A stretch of 64,000 nt of DNA, from the NCBI RefSeq assembly GCF_007752935.1, contig NZ_CP036319.1:4626001-4690000 (forward strand). Direction: 5' to 3'. Source of the DNA: Crateriforma conspicua. Its GTDB lineage: Bacteria; Planctomycetota; Planctomycetia; Pirellulales; Pirellulaceae. The position numbers were made by a program, and so were the translations under genes. The notes under the pieces were generated by a model that saw nothing but the letters and a program-made list of their open reading frames with translations, ran no database searches and had not been told where the DNA came from. This document shows positions 1-9,901 of this stretch, piece after piece (position 1 is the first letter of the stretch; every line of letters starts with the position of its first letter).

Positions 1-3000
1 TGGTCCAGTTGGCACGCCAAATCGGTGTGAAGGACTTTCATTATGTGTCGACGGCCTACGTCTGTGGTGCCCGCCGCGGACGCGTGCTGGAAGCCGATCT
101 GGATCACGGCCAATCATTCGCCAACGATTACGAACGCAGCAAGTTGTTGGCCGAACAGATGCTGCGGAACACGCCCGGCATCCGAGTCAGCTTTTATCGT
201 CCGTCAATCGTGATCGATTCGACCGGGCGATCCCCCGTCACCGCGGACCGAACGGTGTACGGCGCCTTTCAAACGTATCGTGCTTTGGCCAGCCGTTTTG
301 GCCTGCCCCGTGAAGGCGGATGGTTTTCAACCCTGGGCTTCACCGGTGACGAACGCAAGAACTTGGTCGAAGCCGACTGGGTCGCCGATTCAATCATCGC
401 TTTGATGCACAGCCCGCCGCATCACCAATCCACGTACCACTTGACGGCACCGACGGGGACTCCGATTCAACAGCTGGAAACGGCTTTCCGCGAAGCATGT
501 CGTCGTGAGGGTGTGGCCGAACAAAACGGTAACGAATCGGCCGAAGCGTCTGCGGTCTTTCAAACGATGGCCGCCCCGTACGTTCAAACCTTCCTGCCCT
601 ATTTCAACAACGATCCGGAGTTTGATCGATCCGCGACGTCCGGTGCCTTGATCGGTTTGGGACGTCCGGTCGCCGGTGACGTCACCACCGCCGATTTGAT
701 CGGGTTGCTTTCGACGGACAAGACAGTTTCGCCCGCCAAACGGCAGGCCGTACCGCCCGTCGCAGCCTCGCAAAATGCCAAGACGAACGATGAAAGCGAT
801 GACAGCGATCCGCTGGTAATCGCGGGCTTCGACGTTTGCCTGCCCGGCGGCGCGGTCGGCCGCCAGGCTTTCGCCGACTTGTTGCTGGGGAACCGATCAG
901 CGATCGACGAAGTGCCGCATGATCGCTTTGACCGCTCGCTTTATTTTGATCCCCGACGCGGCCAAATCGGCAAGTCCTACACCACGCTGGGCGGTTGCGT
1001 CGGTGAATCAGCGATCGGGCCGGACGTGGCCGACCGTGCGGCAAGGATCGGGCAATTCGACCCCTGTCACTTGCAATTTGCGACCGTGGCTTTGTCCGCC
1101 TGGCAACATGCCGGCGCCGAAGCCAACGATGACTTGGCGGCCCGCTGTGGCATTTACGTCGGACACAGTGGCGGGACCAAACTGGGTGGCCCGCTTGCCA
1201 TGTCGACGTTGGCCGAAGTGGTGTCTGAACAGATTCGCGAGGTCGCAGATTTCCCACGCAGCAATGATTCATTGCGAGCCGAAGTCACTGCAGCCTTGGT
1301 CCGGCGTCTTCGCGAGACACGCCCGCATCGAAAGCTGGACGCTGAAACGCATTTCAACGCCTATAGCGCGGCCTCACTCGCGGCACAACTGTTGGACCTG
1401 GGTGGCCCTCGTGAAGTCGTCGATGCCGCGTGCGCATCGTCCTTGGTCGCACTGCAACATGCGGCCACCGCGATCCGGGCAGGTCGAATTGACACGGCGA
1501 TCGTCGGCGGCGCCACGTACAACAGCGTCGACAATTTGATTCTGTTTTCGCAGTCACAAGCCTGCAGCGACGAACACAGTTGCCCCTTCGACGAAAACGC
1601 CAGTGGCCTGATCAGCAGCGAAGGATACGTGGCGGTCGTCTTAACGCGTCGCAGCACGGCGCGGCGATATGGCTTGAACGAACTTGCCGAACTGGTCGGC
1701 GTCGGCTTGGCATCGGACGGTCGCGGAAAAAGTCTGTGGGCCCCGCGGACTGAAGGCCAGCAATTGGCGATTCGCCGTGCCTATGATCGTTCGCCCGCGT
1801 TGTCCATCGACTACATGGAATGTCATGCGACCAGCACCCAAGTCGGCGACGCCACCGAATTGACCTCGCTTTCGACCTTGCTGGAAACCGATAGCAACCG
1901 CGGCCCCGGTCGACCGTTGGCGATCGGCAGTGCCAAAAGCAATTTCGGTCACACCTTGGAAGCCGCCGGGCTGGTCGGCCTGACGAAGGTGCTCGTTGCG
2001 ATGCAGCACGAAACCCTGCCGGCATCCCTGAACTTCCAATCGCCAACGCCGCACTTTGATTGGACGCAAGGCCGCTTAAGCGTGGTGGATCAAAACCGAG
2101 CCTGGCCGACCAACACAAACCGCCAAGACAAATCCGCCGCGGTCAACGCATTCGGCATCGGCGGATTGAACGCGCACGCGGTGATCCGCCAAGCAGCGCC
2201 GACCAATCCCAAAGTTCCGAATCCCCTTTCCAACCAATCCGCCGTCCGCGTTCGTCCGGACGATCGTTCATCGCGACCGGCGTCGGGCCAATCGATCGCA
2301 ATCGTCGGGCGCGGCGTCGTTCTGCCGGGTGCAAACAACGTGGCGGCGATGTCCGCGTTGTTGGCAAACGGCCGGTCGATGATCGCGTCGCCTCCCCAAG
2401 ACCGATGGACGGGCGAAAACGTGTTCGCCGTCGATCGCCAGCCTTTCCGAACACCGCATTGCCTGGGCGGTTATATCCGCGACTATCAATTCAACGGCCA
2501 ACCGTATCGAATCCCGCCCAAGCAAGTCACTTATGCCAATCCGATCCAAATGATGTTGATCGATGCGGTACGGCAGACACTGGACGAATTGGGCGAGCCC
2601 GCGGATTTCCATGTGCCCGCCGACCGCGCTGTGATCGATCGCCGGCGGACATCCGTGGTGGTGGGAACGATTTTCGGGGGCGAGTTTTCCAATCAGCTAC
2701 AGGTCGGCATGCGTGTGCCGGAAATTTGTCGACACGTCCGCCAGTGCCTTTCTGGTCAAGTCGACGTGGGCACATCGATCGACCGTTGGATGGATCAGTT
2801 CGCCCAGCACCTGATCCATCGCAATCCCGCAATTTTGGACGAAACCGGCAGCTTCACCGCCAGCACATTGGCTTCGCGTATTGCCAAGACCTTCGACTTG
2901 ATGGGCGGTGCGTGTGCCGTCGATGCCGACGACACATCTGGCATGTTGGCACTGATGACGGCGGTCGATCAACTGCGGTTCGGCCAAGCGGACACGGTGA

Positions 3001-6000
3001 TTTGCGGCGTCGCACAGCGTTCATTGGACTTGGTGGCTTTTGAACAGTTGAGCCTGAGGGATCAATTGGTCCGCAGCGGACGTCCCATCGATGTTCCGGA
3101 CGATTGCCGCCAAATCTTGCCCGGCGAAGGCGTCGCGGTGCTGTTGCTGCAGCGGCGCGAAGACGCTTTGAAATCGGGACACACGATCCACGGACTGATC
3201 GACCACATCGGGTGTGAACACATTGCCGCCCAGCACCGCGAAGACATTCGCTGTGATGCCATGGCCGGCGACAAACTGAATGCGGGTCTGGTTCGTCAGT
3301 TCGGCTATCTGTCGGGCGCGCATCCGATCGTCCGAACGGTCGCCCAGTCCATCCGGTGGGCTCGGCCGACCACCACCGATGAACCGTGTGAACTGTTCGC
3401 CGTTGCCGAAGACGGATTCGGTGTCCGTGCATCACTTACCTCAGGTCGACCGACGAACAATGCCGCCTTCTCCGGTGCAACGCCCCGTCACTCCGAATCA
3501 GCATCACCGACATCCACGAATTCCGCCGTCCGAGTTTCCGATGAACTGGGTACATCCGCCATGTCGCCACAAGCCACGCTAGACGAATCGATTCGCTCGG
3601 TGGTCTGCCGCACCGATTCGGCCTGTGCCGGTTCGCCACGATGGATGATTGCCACCGGAAACGACCAAGAAGCGATCCGTCGGCATCTGACAGACTGGGC
3701 GCAAAACCCCGATGACGCGTTTGCATCGTCCGCCACGGCATTCTCCGGTTCAACGAGTCGTTTCACAGCAGGCCTGGTCGTCACCGATCACCAGCGACTT
3801 AGCGAACAAGCCACACGCTTGTTGAAATTTTGGGACCAGGGCACGCGTGTCGCGGTGGATGAACGTGCCAGTGGACTTCTGTGGAAGAATCAACCCCAGC
3901 AGGACCGAGTCGCTTGGCTGTTTCCCGGCCAGGGTTCCCAATACCCGCGCCGTCCCGAGATCTTGGACCATCAAGCGGAATCCCAACATTCGTTGGACGA
4001 ATTCGACAGAGAACTTCAGACGCTAGGCATCGCGTCGATTGCGGACCGATTGCATGATCCAACCAAAACCCTTGGGAAAGATGTCTGGTGGACGCAACTG
4101 TGGGTCTTGGGCGTCAGCCATGTGATGGCCGATTGCCTGGCTCGTGCGGGAATCCCGATGCACGTCGCGACCGGACACAGTTTTGGTGAATGCGGCGCGG
4201 CGTTACACAGCGGGGCAATGAATCTGGCCCAATCGATTCGCTTTGCCAAACAACGCAGCGAAGCCGTTCTGACCAACGTCCGGCAATCAGGCTGTTTGCT
4301 TTCGGTCCGTGGCGACGCCAGCCGAATCGCATCCGCCCTGCGACAAGGCGAATGCGATGTCGTCATCACGCACCACAATGCCCCACAGCAGGTGGTTGTC
4401 GCGGGAACGCCCGACGCGGTTGCCCAGGCCAAAGCCGTGCTTTCCGATGCTGGATTGGCCGCGGTGGTGATCCCGGTACCGGCGGCCTTCCACACGCCGA
4501 TGATGGAATCGGCCGAAAAGATGCTGCGTCAGACCTTTGCATCGCATCGGTTGCGTCCGCCGGCCTGTCCGCTGCTGTCGTCCGTGTCGCTGCGTTACCT
4601 GGCCGATCCCGACGAGATCCTGGAAAACCTGATCGGCCAACTGACCCGACCGGTCCAGTTCGCGGCGACCATGGATCGGTTGTGCGATGACGGCGTCGGA
4701 TTGATGGTGGAGGTCGGCCCATCGGACGTCCTCACACGCTTGTCCCGATCACGGAACGATGACCGCTCGATCGCGTTGTCCTTGGATGCCGGCGACGATA
4801 CCGAGCGGCAGCTATCACTGATTCGCTTGGCGACCGCTGTTGTCACTGGCGGGCCATCGGACGTGAGTCGTACGTCGCGGCCACTATCACCTGCCGCCAC
4901 CAATGATGCCCGCCAGCCCGATGTGGACGAACGGATTGATACCGCGGCAACCGAGGCGGCGATCACGATTGTCGACGTGACGGACAAGCGACGCAAAGCA
5001 AGCCAGAACTTAAGACCGGAGTCGTCTGGCGGAGCCACAGCTTCACCTGCCGCCAGTGATTCAAACGGTCATCACGTCAACGGCGTTACCAATGGACGAA
5101 TCGCCAACGGTCACATCGGCAATGGCACCGCGGATTCACACACACAAGTGAATCATTCGATCCGTGACGTCAGATCCAATCGCATGGTTCCACCGACCGA
5201 CGCGGTTTCGACTGGCCATCCAACCACCGGCCATGCTCCCACCAACACGACCGCGAAACAGGCGTCCGATTTGTTGGTCAACCTGGTCGTTGAACTAACG
5301 GGATACTCGCCCGACATTGTCGAATTCGATGCCGACTTGGAAGCGGAACTGGGAGTCGACAGCATCAAAAAGGCTCAGATCATCGGCGAATTGGCCGACT
5401 GGTCTGGCATGACGCTGGATCTGGCCCAGATGAAGTTAAGTGACTACACAACGCTGGGCGACATCCTGGATCTTTATTCCCAGCACTTCGGCCAACCTGC
5501 CGAAACAGCATCGGTGGCCCCGGCCGAACATCCTGTGTCGGTATCGGATGCGGTGGCAATCGCGTCAGCGTCCGCGGAAAACGCATCCGGCTGTGGATCG
5601 TTATCACAATCGGTTTCATCGCTGATGGTGGATTTCGTTGTCGATCAAACCGGCTACTCGCCGGACATTGTCGACATGCAAGCCGATTTGGAAGCCGAAC
5701 TGGGCCTGGACAGCATCAAGAAGGCACAATTGTTGGGCGAATTGCAGGAACAATACGATCTGTCGGGTCTGGATCTGGGTCAGTTAAAGCTCGCGGATTT
5801 TCCAACGCTGGGCAGCATTCGTGATTTCGTCTTGCAACAGTTGGGCGAAGACGTCGCGACCGCCACTGAAAAAAAAAAGCCAACCGACCAAGGTAGCGCG
5901 GCGCTGACGCCCCAGTCGATCAATCCGCGAGCGTTTTCAAACCATCGACCGCACCCAAATGATTCCGATACGGGTGCCGTGACCGAAACGCCACCGAGTC

Positions 6001-8615
6001 CGATGGGTAGCACGTCTGTCGAACCGGCCCACGGACAAGGCAATGGCGTCGCGGTGGGCGTTTCCGATATCACGCGTCCGGTCGGCACGGCGTTCCCATC
6101 GGACAATAGTATTTCGACGACGCCAGAGATCGAAGCGCCGGCCCGCGGGACGTGCCGATTCGCGTTGCGGACCGTCCCCGCGGCACGTTTGACCGGCATG
6201 CCGGCGCAACCCGCTTTCTCGGGTGATGCCATTGTCGTCGGTCACAACCCGATTGCCGATGAAATCGAACGACGCTTTGGGCAAACCACATTTCGGTGCC
6301 ATCGTTTTCCCGATCATTTATCCAGCCGCGATGTGGACCACTGGCTGAACCATCTGTGGGACCAGCACGCCACGCCGCACCTATTCATCACGACACCCCG
6401 CGACGACGCTGCGCTGGACACACTGGACGCCAAAGCGTGGGGGAAACGCCGTGACGCCGCGCTGATGACACCGTTTCGTGTCTGTCAGCGATGGATGCAG
6501 CGGATGATTGACGATGACCAAATGGATCACGCCAGCCTGTTGTCGGTCGTCGACGCGGGCGGCAATTTTGGCTTCGACGGTCAATGCATGCCCTCGGCCG
6601 AATCGGGCGGTATTGCGGGTCTGACCAAAGCCATGCGAATCGAATCCTGGATGCGTGGCCATCGGGAAACGCCGATGCTGATCGTCGACGGTGCGCCCGG
6701 TGCAACCGCATCGGATGTCGTCGACGGCGCATGGCGTGAACTCGCTCAACCGTCACACGACGAAGAAGTGGTGGTGGACGAAGCTGAACGCTGGACCATT
6801 GATGCACGCTATCAACCGCTGAACGAAGCACGCGGTCCGGCGGGCCCACCCAGCCGCGGCGGCGTCTGGGTCGTCAGCGGAGGTGGCCGCGGGATCACTG
6901 CGATGACCGCAATGTCGCTTGCCCAGCGTTACGATCTGTCCCTGCACTTGCTGGGCACCGCGCCGAATCCGTCGATCGACGATGTAACGCGTAACGCCGC
7001 ATCCGCCGATCGAACTCAGTTGCGCCGCGACGTGATGCAGCGAGCCCAACGCGAAGGACAAAATCCGATCGAAACTTGGCGGGACCTGGAAAAGGCGATC
7101 GAGATCGACCAAACGCTTTCACTGTGCCGCCAGCGCGGAATCCGAGCGGTGTATCACAGCGTCGACGTGTCCGACGGCCCAGCGATACATCAAGTCTTGC
7201 AACGAATTCGCACCAGCGACGGTCCGATTCGCGGGGTGCTGCACGGTGCGGGTGCCGGTCAAGACGCACGGTTCGATCGCAAGCGTCCCGACAAGGTTGC
7301 CAAATGCATTGGGGCCAAAGTCGACGGATGTCTGCAACTGGCAACCGCCACCAACGACGATCCGTTGGAATGGTTCATCGGTTTTGGGTCGATCAGCGGT
7401 CGATTTGGTGCCAACGGTCACACCGATTATTCCCTGGCCAACGACATGCTGGCCAAGTGCATCGACCGTTTGCGGCAACAGCGTCCGGACGTCCGCTGTG
7501 TCACGTTCCACTGGCATGCCTGGGGCGACATCGGCATGGCGGCCAAACCGGAAGCGAAGCTGGCGTTGGAAATGATCGGGATGCAATTCATGCCGGCCGA
7601 TGAAGGGCTGGCCCACTTCATGAATGAACTCGAATACGGTGGGGATCTTCCCGAGGTTTTGATCACCGATCGACGTTACATCCGAAAGTTCTTTCCAGGC
7701 CCCGCGATGCGGGAAACCGGCAGGCTTCAGTATCCGATGCTGGATCCATCGTCGCGTGGGATCGCCCCGGCCCAGGCTTACAAAATCACATTGGACCCGA
7801 CGGTCGACCGTTTTCTGAATCAGCACACCGTCGGCGGAAAACCGACGTTACCGATGGTCATGGCCATCGAAATGATGGCCGAAGCGGCCGCACTGCAGGC
7901 CGGCCAGCGACGCATCACGGCATGCCGGAACGTCCGCGCGATCGCCGCGTTGAAATTCCACCATGACGATGCGATGGCGTGCGAGGTCATCCGCGACACG
8001 TCGCCATCGGAAGCCGATGCGGATGGTATTAACGGCCATTCCCAGCGGTGGCGTCTGTGCGCCGATCTGCGGAGAGGCGACGGCCGAATGGTCGAAGAGT
8101 GCCGAACCCATTTTTCCGGTGAATTTCTGATCGACAACGGTCTGGCCCCTTCAGGTCCGCCACCGGCTCCGGTGCAACACGGCGTTTGGGACGACATCCA
8201 ATACCTGGGCAATGACGCGCCGGTGTACCACGGTGAATCGCTCCAGTGCTTACGTAAGGTCATGGTTGATACGGAACAAACCCGACTGTGGGGCCGCATC
8301 GCATCACCATCCCCCGCGCACCTGGGCGGGGAAGATCGACCGCTGGCGGGTTGGCAAATTCCCTGTGCCGCGATGGACGCTTGCTTATACGCCGCCGCGG
8401 TGCTGGCATATCGGCTGCACGATCGCCCGTCGCTTCCGGTCGGTTTTGAACAAATCGCTTTGGGACGGCTGCCGCTGGCCGGCGAACCGCTGATGATTCA
8501 CTGGTCTGTCGAACAAAGCTTGCAACATGGCCTGCGTTTGCAAGGCAGTCTTTCAGGTCAAAACGGCGACACGATCGCACGATTCGACGGTTACGACATT
8601 GGTTGGCTTCGCTAG
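1..8615 (+). CDS. PUFA-synthase/type I PKS-like megasynthase (SDR-KS-CLF-AT-ACP-ACP-KR-DH), 5' truncated
   Basis: The frame is open to the left edge, so the N-terminus is missing; residue numbers count from the TTG at 9. Residues ~1-180 are the end of a thioester-reductase-like extended SDR (NAD_binding_4 type, Y41xxxK45). Residues ~267-705 are a ketosynthase with Cys475, a His near 605 and a KSNFGH motif near 644. Residues ~763-1150 are a second KS fold in which the Cys position is Asp, like a chain-length factor. Residues ~1300-1600 are an acyltransferase (GHSFG, Ser1391; His1495). Two carrier domains carry LGxDSIKK (Ser1785, Ser1902), the motif typical of PUFA synthase ACPs. Residues ~2285-2560 are a ketoreductase (Ser2461, Tyr2474, Asn2478), and ~2590-2868 a dehydratase (His2606 in an HxxxGxxxxLP-like motif). 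By family, it builds a reduced or unsaturated acyl chain; the product is unknown. An Asn/Gly/His-rich linker precedes the ACPs. A Rieske oxygenase gene follows 17 nt later. Confidence 0.93.
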   Translation, partial: VQLARQIGVKDFHYVSTAYVCGARRGRVLEADLDHGQSFANDYERSKLLAEQMLRNTPGIRVSFYRPSIVIDSTGRSPVTADRTVYGAFQTYRALASRFGLPREGGWFSTLGFTGDERKNLVEADWVADSIIALMHSPPHHQSTYHLTAPTGTPIQQLETAFREACRREGVAEQNGNESAEASAVFQTMAAPYVQTFLPYFNNDPEFDRSATSGALIGLGRPVAGDVTTADLIGLLSTDKTVSPAKRQAVPPVAASQNAKTNDESDDSDPLVIAGFDVCLPGGAVGRQAFADLLLGNRSAIDEVPHDRFDRSLYFDPRRGQIGKSYTTLGGCVGESAIGPDVADRAARIGQFDPCHLQFATVALSAWQHAGAEANDDLAARCGIYVGHSGGTKLGGPLAMSTLAEVVSEQIREVADFPRSNDSLRAEVTAALVRRLRETRPHRKLDAETHFNAYSAASLAAQLLDLGGPREVVDAACASSLVALQHAATAIRAGRIDTAIVGGATYNSVDNLILFSQSQACSDEHSCPFDENASGLISSEGYVAVVLTRRSTARRYGLNELAELVGVGLASDGRGKSLWAPRTEGQQLAIRRAYDRSPALSIDYMECHATSTQVGDATELTSLSTLLETDSNRGPGRPLAIGSAKSNFGHTLEAAGLVGLTKVLVAMQHETLPASLNFQSPTPHFDWTQGRLSVVDQNRAWPTNTNRQDKSAAVNAFGIGGLNAHAVIRQAAPTNPKVPNPLSNQSAVRVRPDDRSSRPASGQSIAIVGRGVVLPGANNVAAMSALLANGRSMIASPPQDRWTGENVFAVDRQPFRTPHCLGGYIRDYQFNGQPYRIPPKQVTYANPIQMMLIDAVRQTLDELGEPADFHVPADRAVIDRRRTSVVVGTIFGGEFSNQLQVGMRVPEICRHVRQCLSGQVDVGTSIDRWMDQFAQHLIHRNPAILDETGSFTASTLASRIAKTFDLMGGACAVDADDTSGMLALMTAVDQLRFGQADTVICGVAQRSLDLVAFEQLSLRDQLVRSGRPIDVPDDCRQILPGEGVAVLLLQRREDALKSGHTIHGLIDHIGCEHIAAQHREDIRCDAMAGDKLNAGLVRQFGYLSGAHPIVRTVAQSIRWARPTTTDEPCELFAVAEDGFGVRASLTSGRPTNNAAFSGATPRHSESASPTSTNSAVRVSDELGTSAMSPQATLDESIRSVVCRTDSACAGSPRWMIATGNDQEAIRRHLTDWAQNPDDAFASSATAFSGSTSRFTAGLVVTDHQRLSEQATRLLKFWDQGTRVAVDERASGLLWKNQPQQDRVAWLFPGQGSQYPRRPEILDHQAESQHSLDEFDRELQTLGIASIADRLHDPTKTLGKDVWWTQLWVLGVSHVMADCLARAGIPMHVATGHSFGECGAALHSGAMNLAQSIRFAKQRSEAVLTNVRQSGCLLSVRGDASRIASALRQGECDVVITHHNAPQQVVVAGTPDAVAQAKAVLSDAGLAAVVIPVPAAFHTPMMESAEKMLRQTFASHRLRPPACPLLSSVSLRYLADPDEILENLIGQLTRPVQFAATMDRLCDDGVGLMVEVGPSDVLTRLSRSRNDDRSIALSLDAGDDTERQLSLIRLATAVVTGGPSDVSRTSRPLSPAATNDARQPDVDERIDTAATEAAITIVDVTDKRRKASQNLRPESSGGATASPAASDSNGHHVNGVTNGRIANGHIGNGTADSHTQVNHSIRDVRSNRMVPPTDAVSTGHPTTGHAPTNTTAKQASDLLVNLVVELTGYSPDIVEFDADLEAELGVDSIKKAQIIGELADWSGMTLDLAQMKLSDYTTLGDILDLYSQHFGQPAETASVAPAEHPVSVSDAVAIASASAENASGCGSLSQSVSSLMVDFVVDQTGYSPDIVDMQADLEAELGLDSIKKAQLLGELQEQYDLSGLDLGQLKLADFPTLGSIRDFVLQQLGEDVATATEKKKPTDQGSAALTPQSINPRAFSNHRPHPNDSDTGAVTETPPSPMGSTSVEPAHGQGNGVAVGVSDITRPVGTAFPSDNSISTTPEIEAPARGTCRFALRTVPAARLTGMPAQPAFSGDAIVVGHNPIADEIERRFGQTTFRCHRFPDHLSSRDVDHWLNHLWDQHATPHLFITTPRDDAALDTLDAKAWGKRRDAALMTPFRVCQRWMQRMIDDDQMDHASLLSVVDAGGNFGFDGQCMPSAESGGIAGLTKAMRIESWMRGHRETPMLIVDGAPGATASDVVDGAWRELAQPSHDEEVVVDEAERWTIDARYQPLNEARGPAGPPSRGGVWVVSGGGRGITAMTAMSLAQRYDLSLHLLGTAPNPSIDDVTRNAASADRTQLRRDVMQRAQREGQNPIETWRDLEKAIEIDQTLSLCRQRGIRAVYHSVDVSDGPAIHQVLQRIRTSDGPIRGVLHGAGAGQDARFDRKRPDKVAKCIGAKVDGCLQLATATNDDPLEWFIGFGSISGRFGANGHTDYSLANDMLAKCIDRLRQQRPDVRCVTFHWHAWGDIGMAAKPEAKLALEMIGMQFMPADEGLAHFMNELEYGGDLPEVLITDRRYIRKFFPGPAMRETGRLQYPMLDPSSRGIAPAQAYKITLDPTVDRFLNQHTVGGKPTLPMVMAIEMMAEAAALQAGQRRITACRNVRAIAALKFHHDDAMACEVIRDTSPSEADADGINGHSQRWRLCADLRRGDGRMVEECRTHFSGEFLIDNGLAPSGPPPAPVQHGVWDDIQYLGNDAPVYHGESLQCLRKVMVDTEQTRLWGRIASPSPAHLGGEDRPLAGWQIPCAAMDACLYAAAVLAYRLHDRPSLPVGFEQIALGRLPLAGEPLMIHWSVEQSLQHGLRLQGSLSGQNGDTIARFDGYDIGWLR

Positions 8616-8632
8616 GTCCATGAGCTGAACGG

Positions 8633-9856
8633 ATGCCCTATCACAGCAAACGGACGATGCAGCCGCTGATTCCGGCGAATGACTATGTCAGCGGTGCGGC
8701 GCATCAACGCGACGTGGCCGAGCTTCGTCGTTCTACATGGCAATTGGTGGGCACGCGGCGTGATTTGGCTAAGCCCGGCGACACGCTTGCCGCCACGGTG
8801 CTGGGCTTGCCGGTCGTTCTAAGAAATTTCGGTGACGGCGTGTCCGCGTTTCGAAACGTATGCGCCCACCGGCAATGCACGATCGCCGCCGACGGGGCCA
8901 GTCACAGTGCCTCCCTGAAATGTCCCTATCACGGATGGCACTACGGGGCCGACGGCCGGACGCGAAAGATCCCGGGTGCAAAGAACTTTCCAAACTTTGA
9001 CCGCGAAGCCCACCGCTTGCAGACGTATGCCGTCCAGTTCTGTGGTGAATTGGTATTCACACGTTTGTGTGCCCCCGATGATGTGGGACATGGCAGCTTG
9101 CAAGCCTGGATGGGCGACACGTTTGATCAGTTGCAACAGGCTACCCGACCGGAACATTGGACCCAAAACCTGGGAACACACCTCGATTTTCATGTGAACT
9201 GGAAGATCCCGATCGAAGGTTCCTTGGAAAGTTACCACTTGGATGAAGTCCACGCGGCCACCTTTGGGCATGACCCCGGAGAAGAGCATTCCGAACACGT
9301 GATGAGTCCACTGGGAACGACTTTTCAAACCCGCTATCGCACCGATTCCCTGGTCGAACGAATCGAAGAACGGTGCATTCGCTGGATGACCGGCGGGTTC
9401 GATGGCAGTTATCGACATCTGCACACCTTTCCAAACTTGATGGCATCCCTGAACGATTCGTTGTCGTTGGTTTACCAAATCGTTCCGACAGGCCCGACGA
9501 CCAGCCGAATGAACTTGTGGGGGTTCGGACGTGCCGCCTCACGAGGCGGTTGGTTCGCTAAGATGGGATCGAGGGCGATGCGCCGTGCCAGCGCAAAGAT
9601 GGCGCTGAAGGTACTGAACGAAGACGCAGCCATCTTTCCCTTGGTACAGCGTGGCATGACCGCATTGTGCGACGACACGTTGCCCGACGATCAACCCGCA
9701 ACCGCGCAATCACCTTCGCCGTCGGCGAAACGCCCGGGTGTTTTTGGTCGCTGCGAAGAACGTTTGGACGCATTTCACCGTGATTGGCAATCGCGGTTTG
9801 CCAGTATCGGCCGGGCATCATCAACCAGTGAATTAGCGTCCACACGCCATCCATGA
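8633..9856 (+). CDS. Rieske [2Fe-2S] aromatic-ring-hydroxylating-type oxygenase, alpha subunit
   Basis: This 407-residue protein has an N-terminal Rieske domain with Cys77, His79, Cys97 and His100 (CxH-x17-CxxH), followed by a catalytic domain. The mononuclear iron ligands are probably His202 and His207 in an ESYHLDEVH context. The family takes electrons from a reductase and uses O2 to hydroxylate, desaturate or demethylate a substrate; no reductase or ferredoxin gene is nearby. The ATG lies 17 nt after the megasynthase stop, so it is probably co-transcribed and likely oxidises the acyl product or its head group. That role is inferred from position only. The C-terminal ~60 residues are Ser/Pro/Ala-rich and look disordered. 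Confidence 0.9.
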   Translation: MPYHSKRTMQPLIPANDYVSGAAHQRDVAELRRSTWQLVGTRRDLAKPGDTLAATVLGLPVVLRNFGDGVSAFRNVCAHRQCTIAADGASHSASLKCPYHGWHYGADGRTRKIPGAKNFPNFDREAHRLQTYAVQFCGELVFTRLCAPDDVGHGSLQAWMGDTFDQLQQATRPEHWTQNLGTHLDFHVNWKIPIEGSLESYHLDEVHAATFGHDPGEEHSEHVMSPLGTTFQTRYRTDSLVERIEERCIRWMTGGFDGSYRHLHTFPNLMASLNDSLSLVYQIVPTGPTTSRMNLWGFGRAASRGGWFAKMGSRAMRRASAKMALKVLNEDAAIFPLVQRGMTALCDDTLPDDQPATAQSPSPSAKRPGVFGRCEERLDAFHRDWQSRFASIGRASSTSELASTRHP

Positions 9857-9901
9857 TTCAGGCTCCTAATTTTTGCATCGCTAAGAAAAGACGAACGACA
9901 G

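Noticed and set aside
390..773. Minus-strand frame inside the megasynthase
   Set aside because: It overlaps a strong multidomain coding frame and has no domain of its own.
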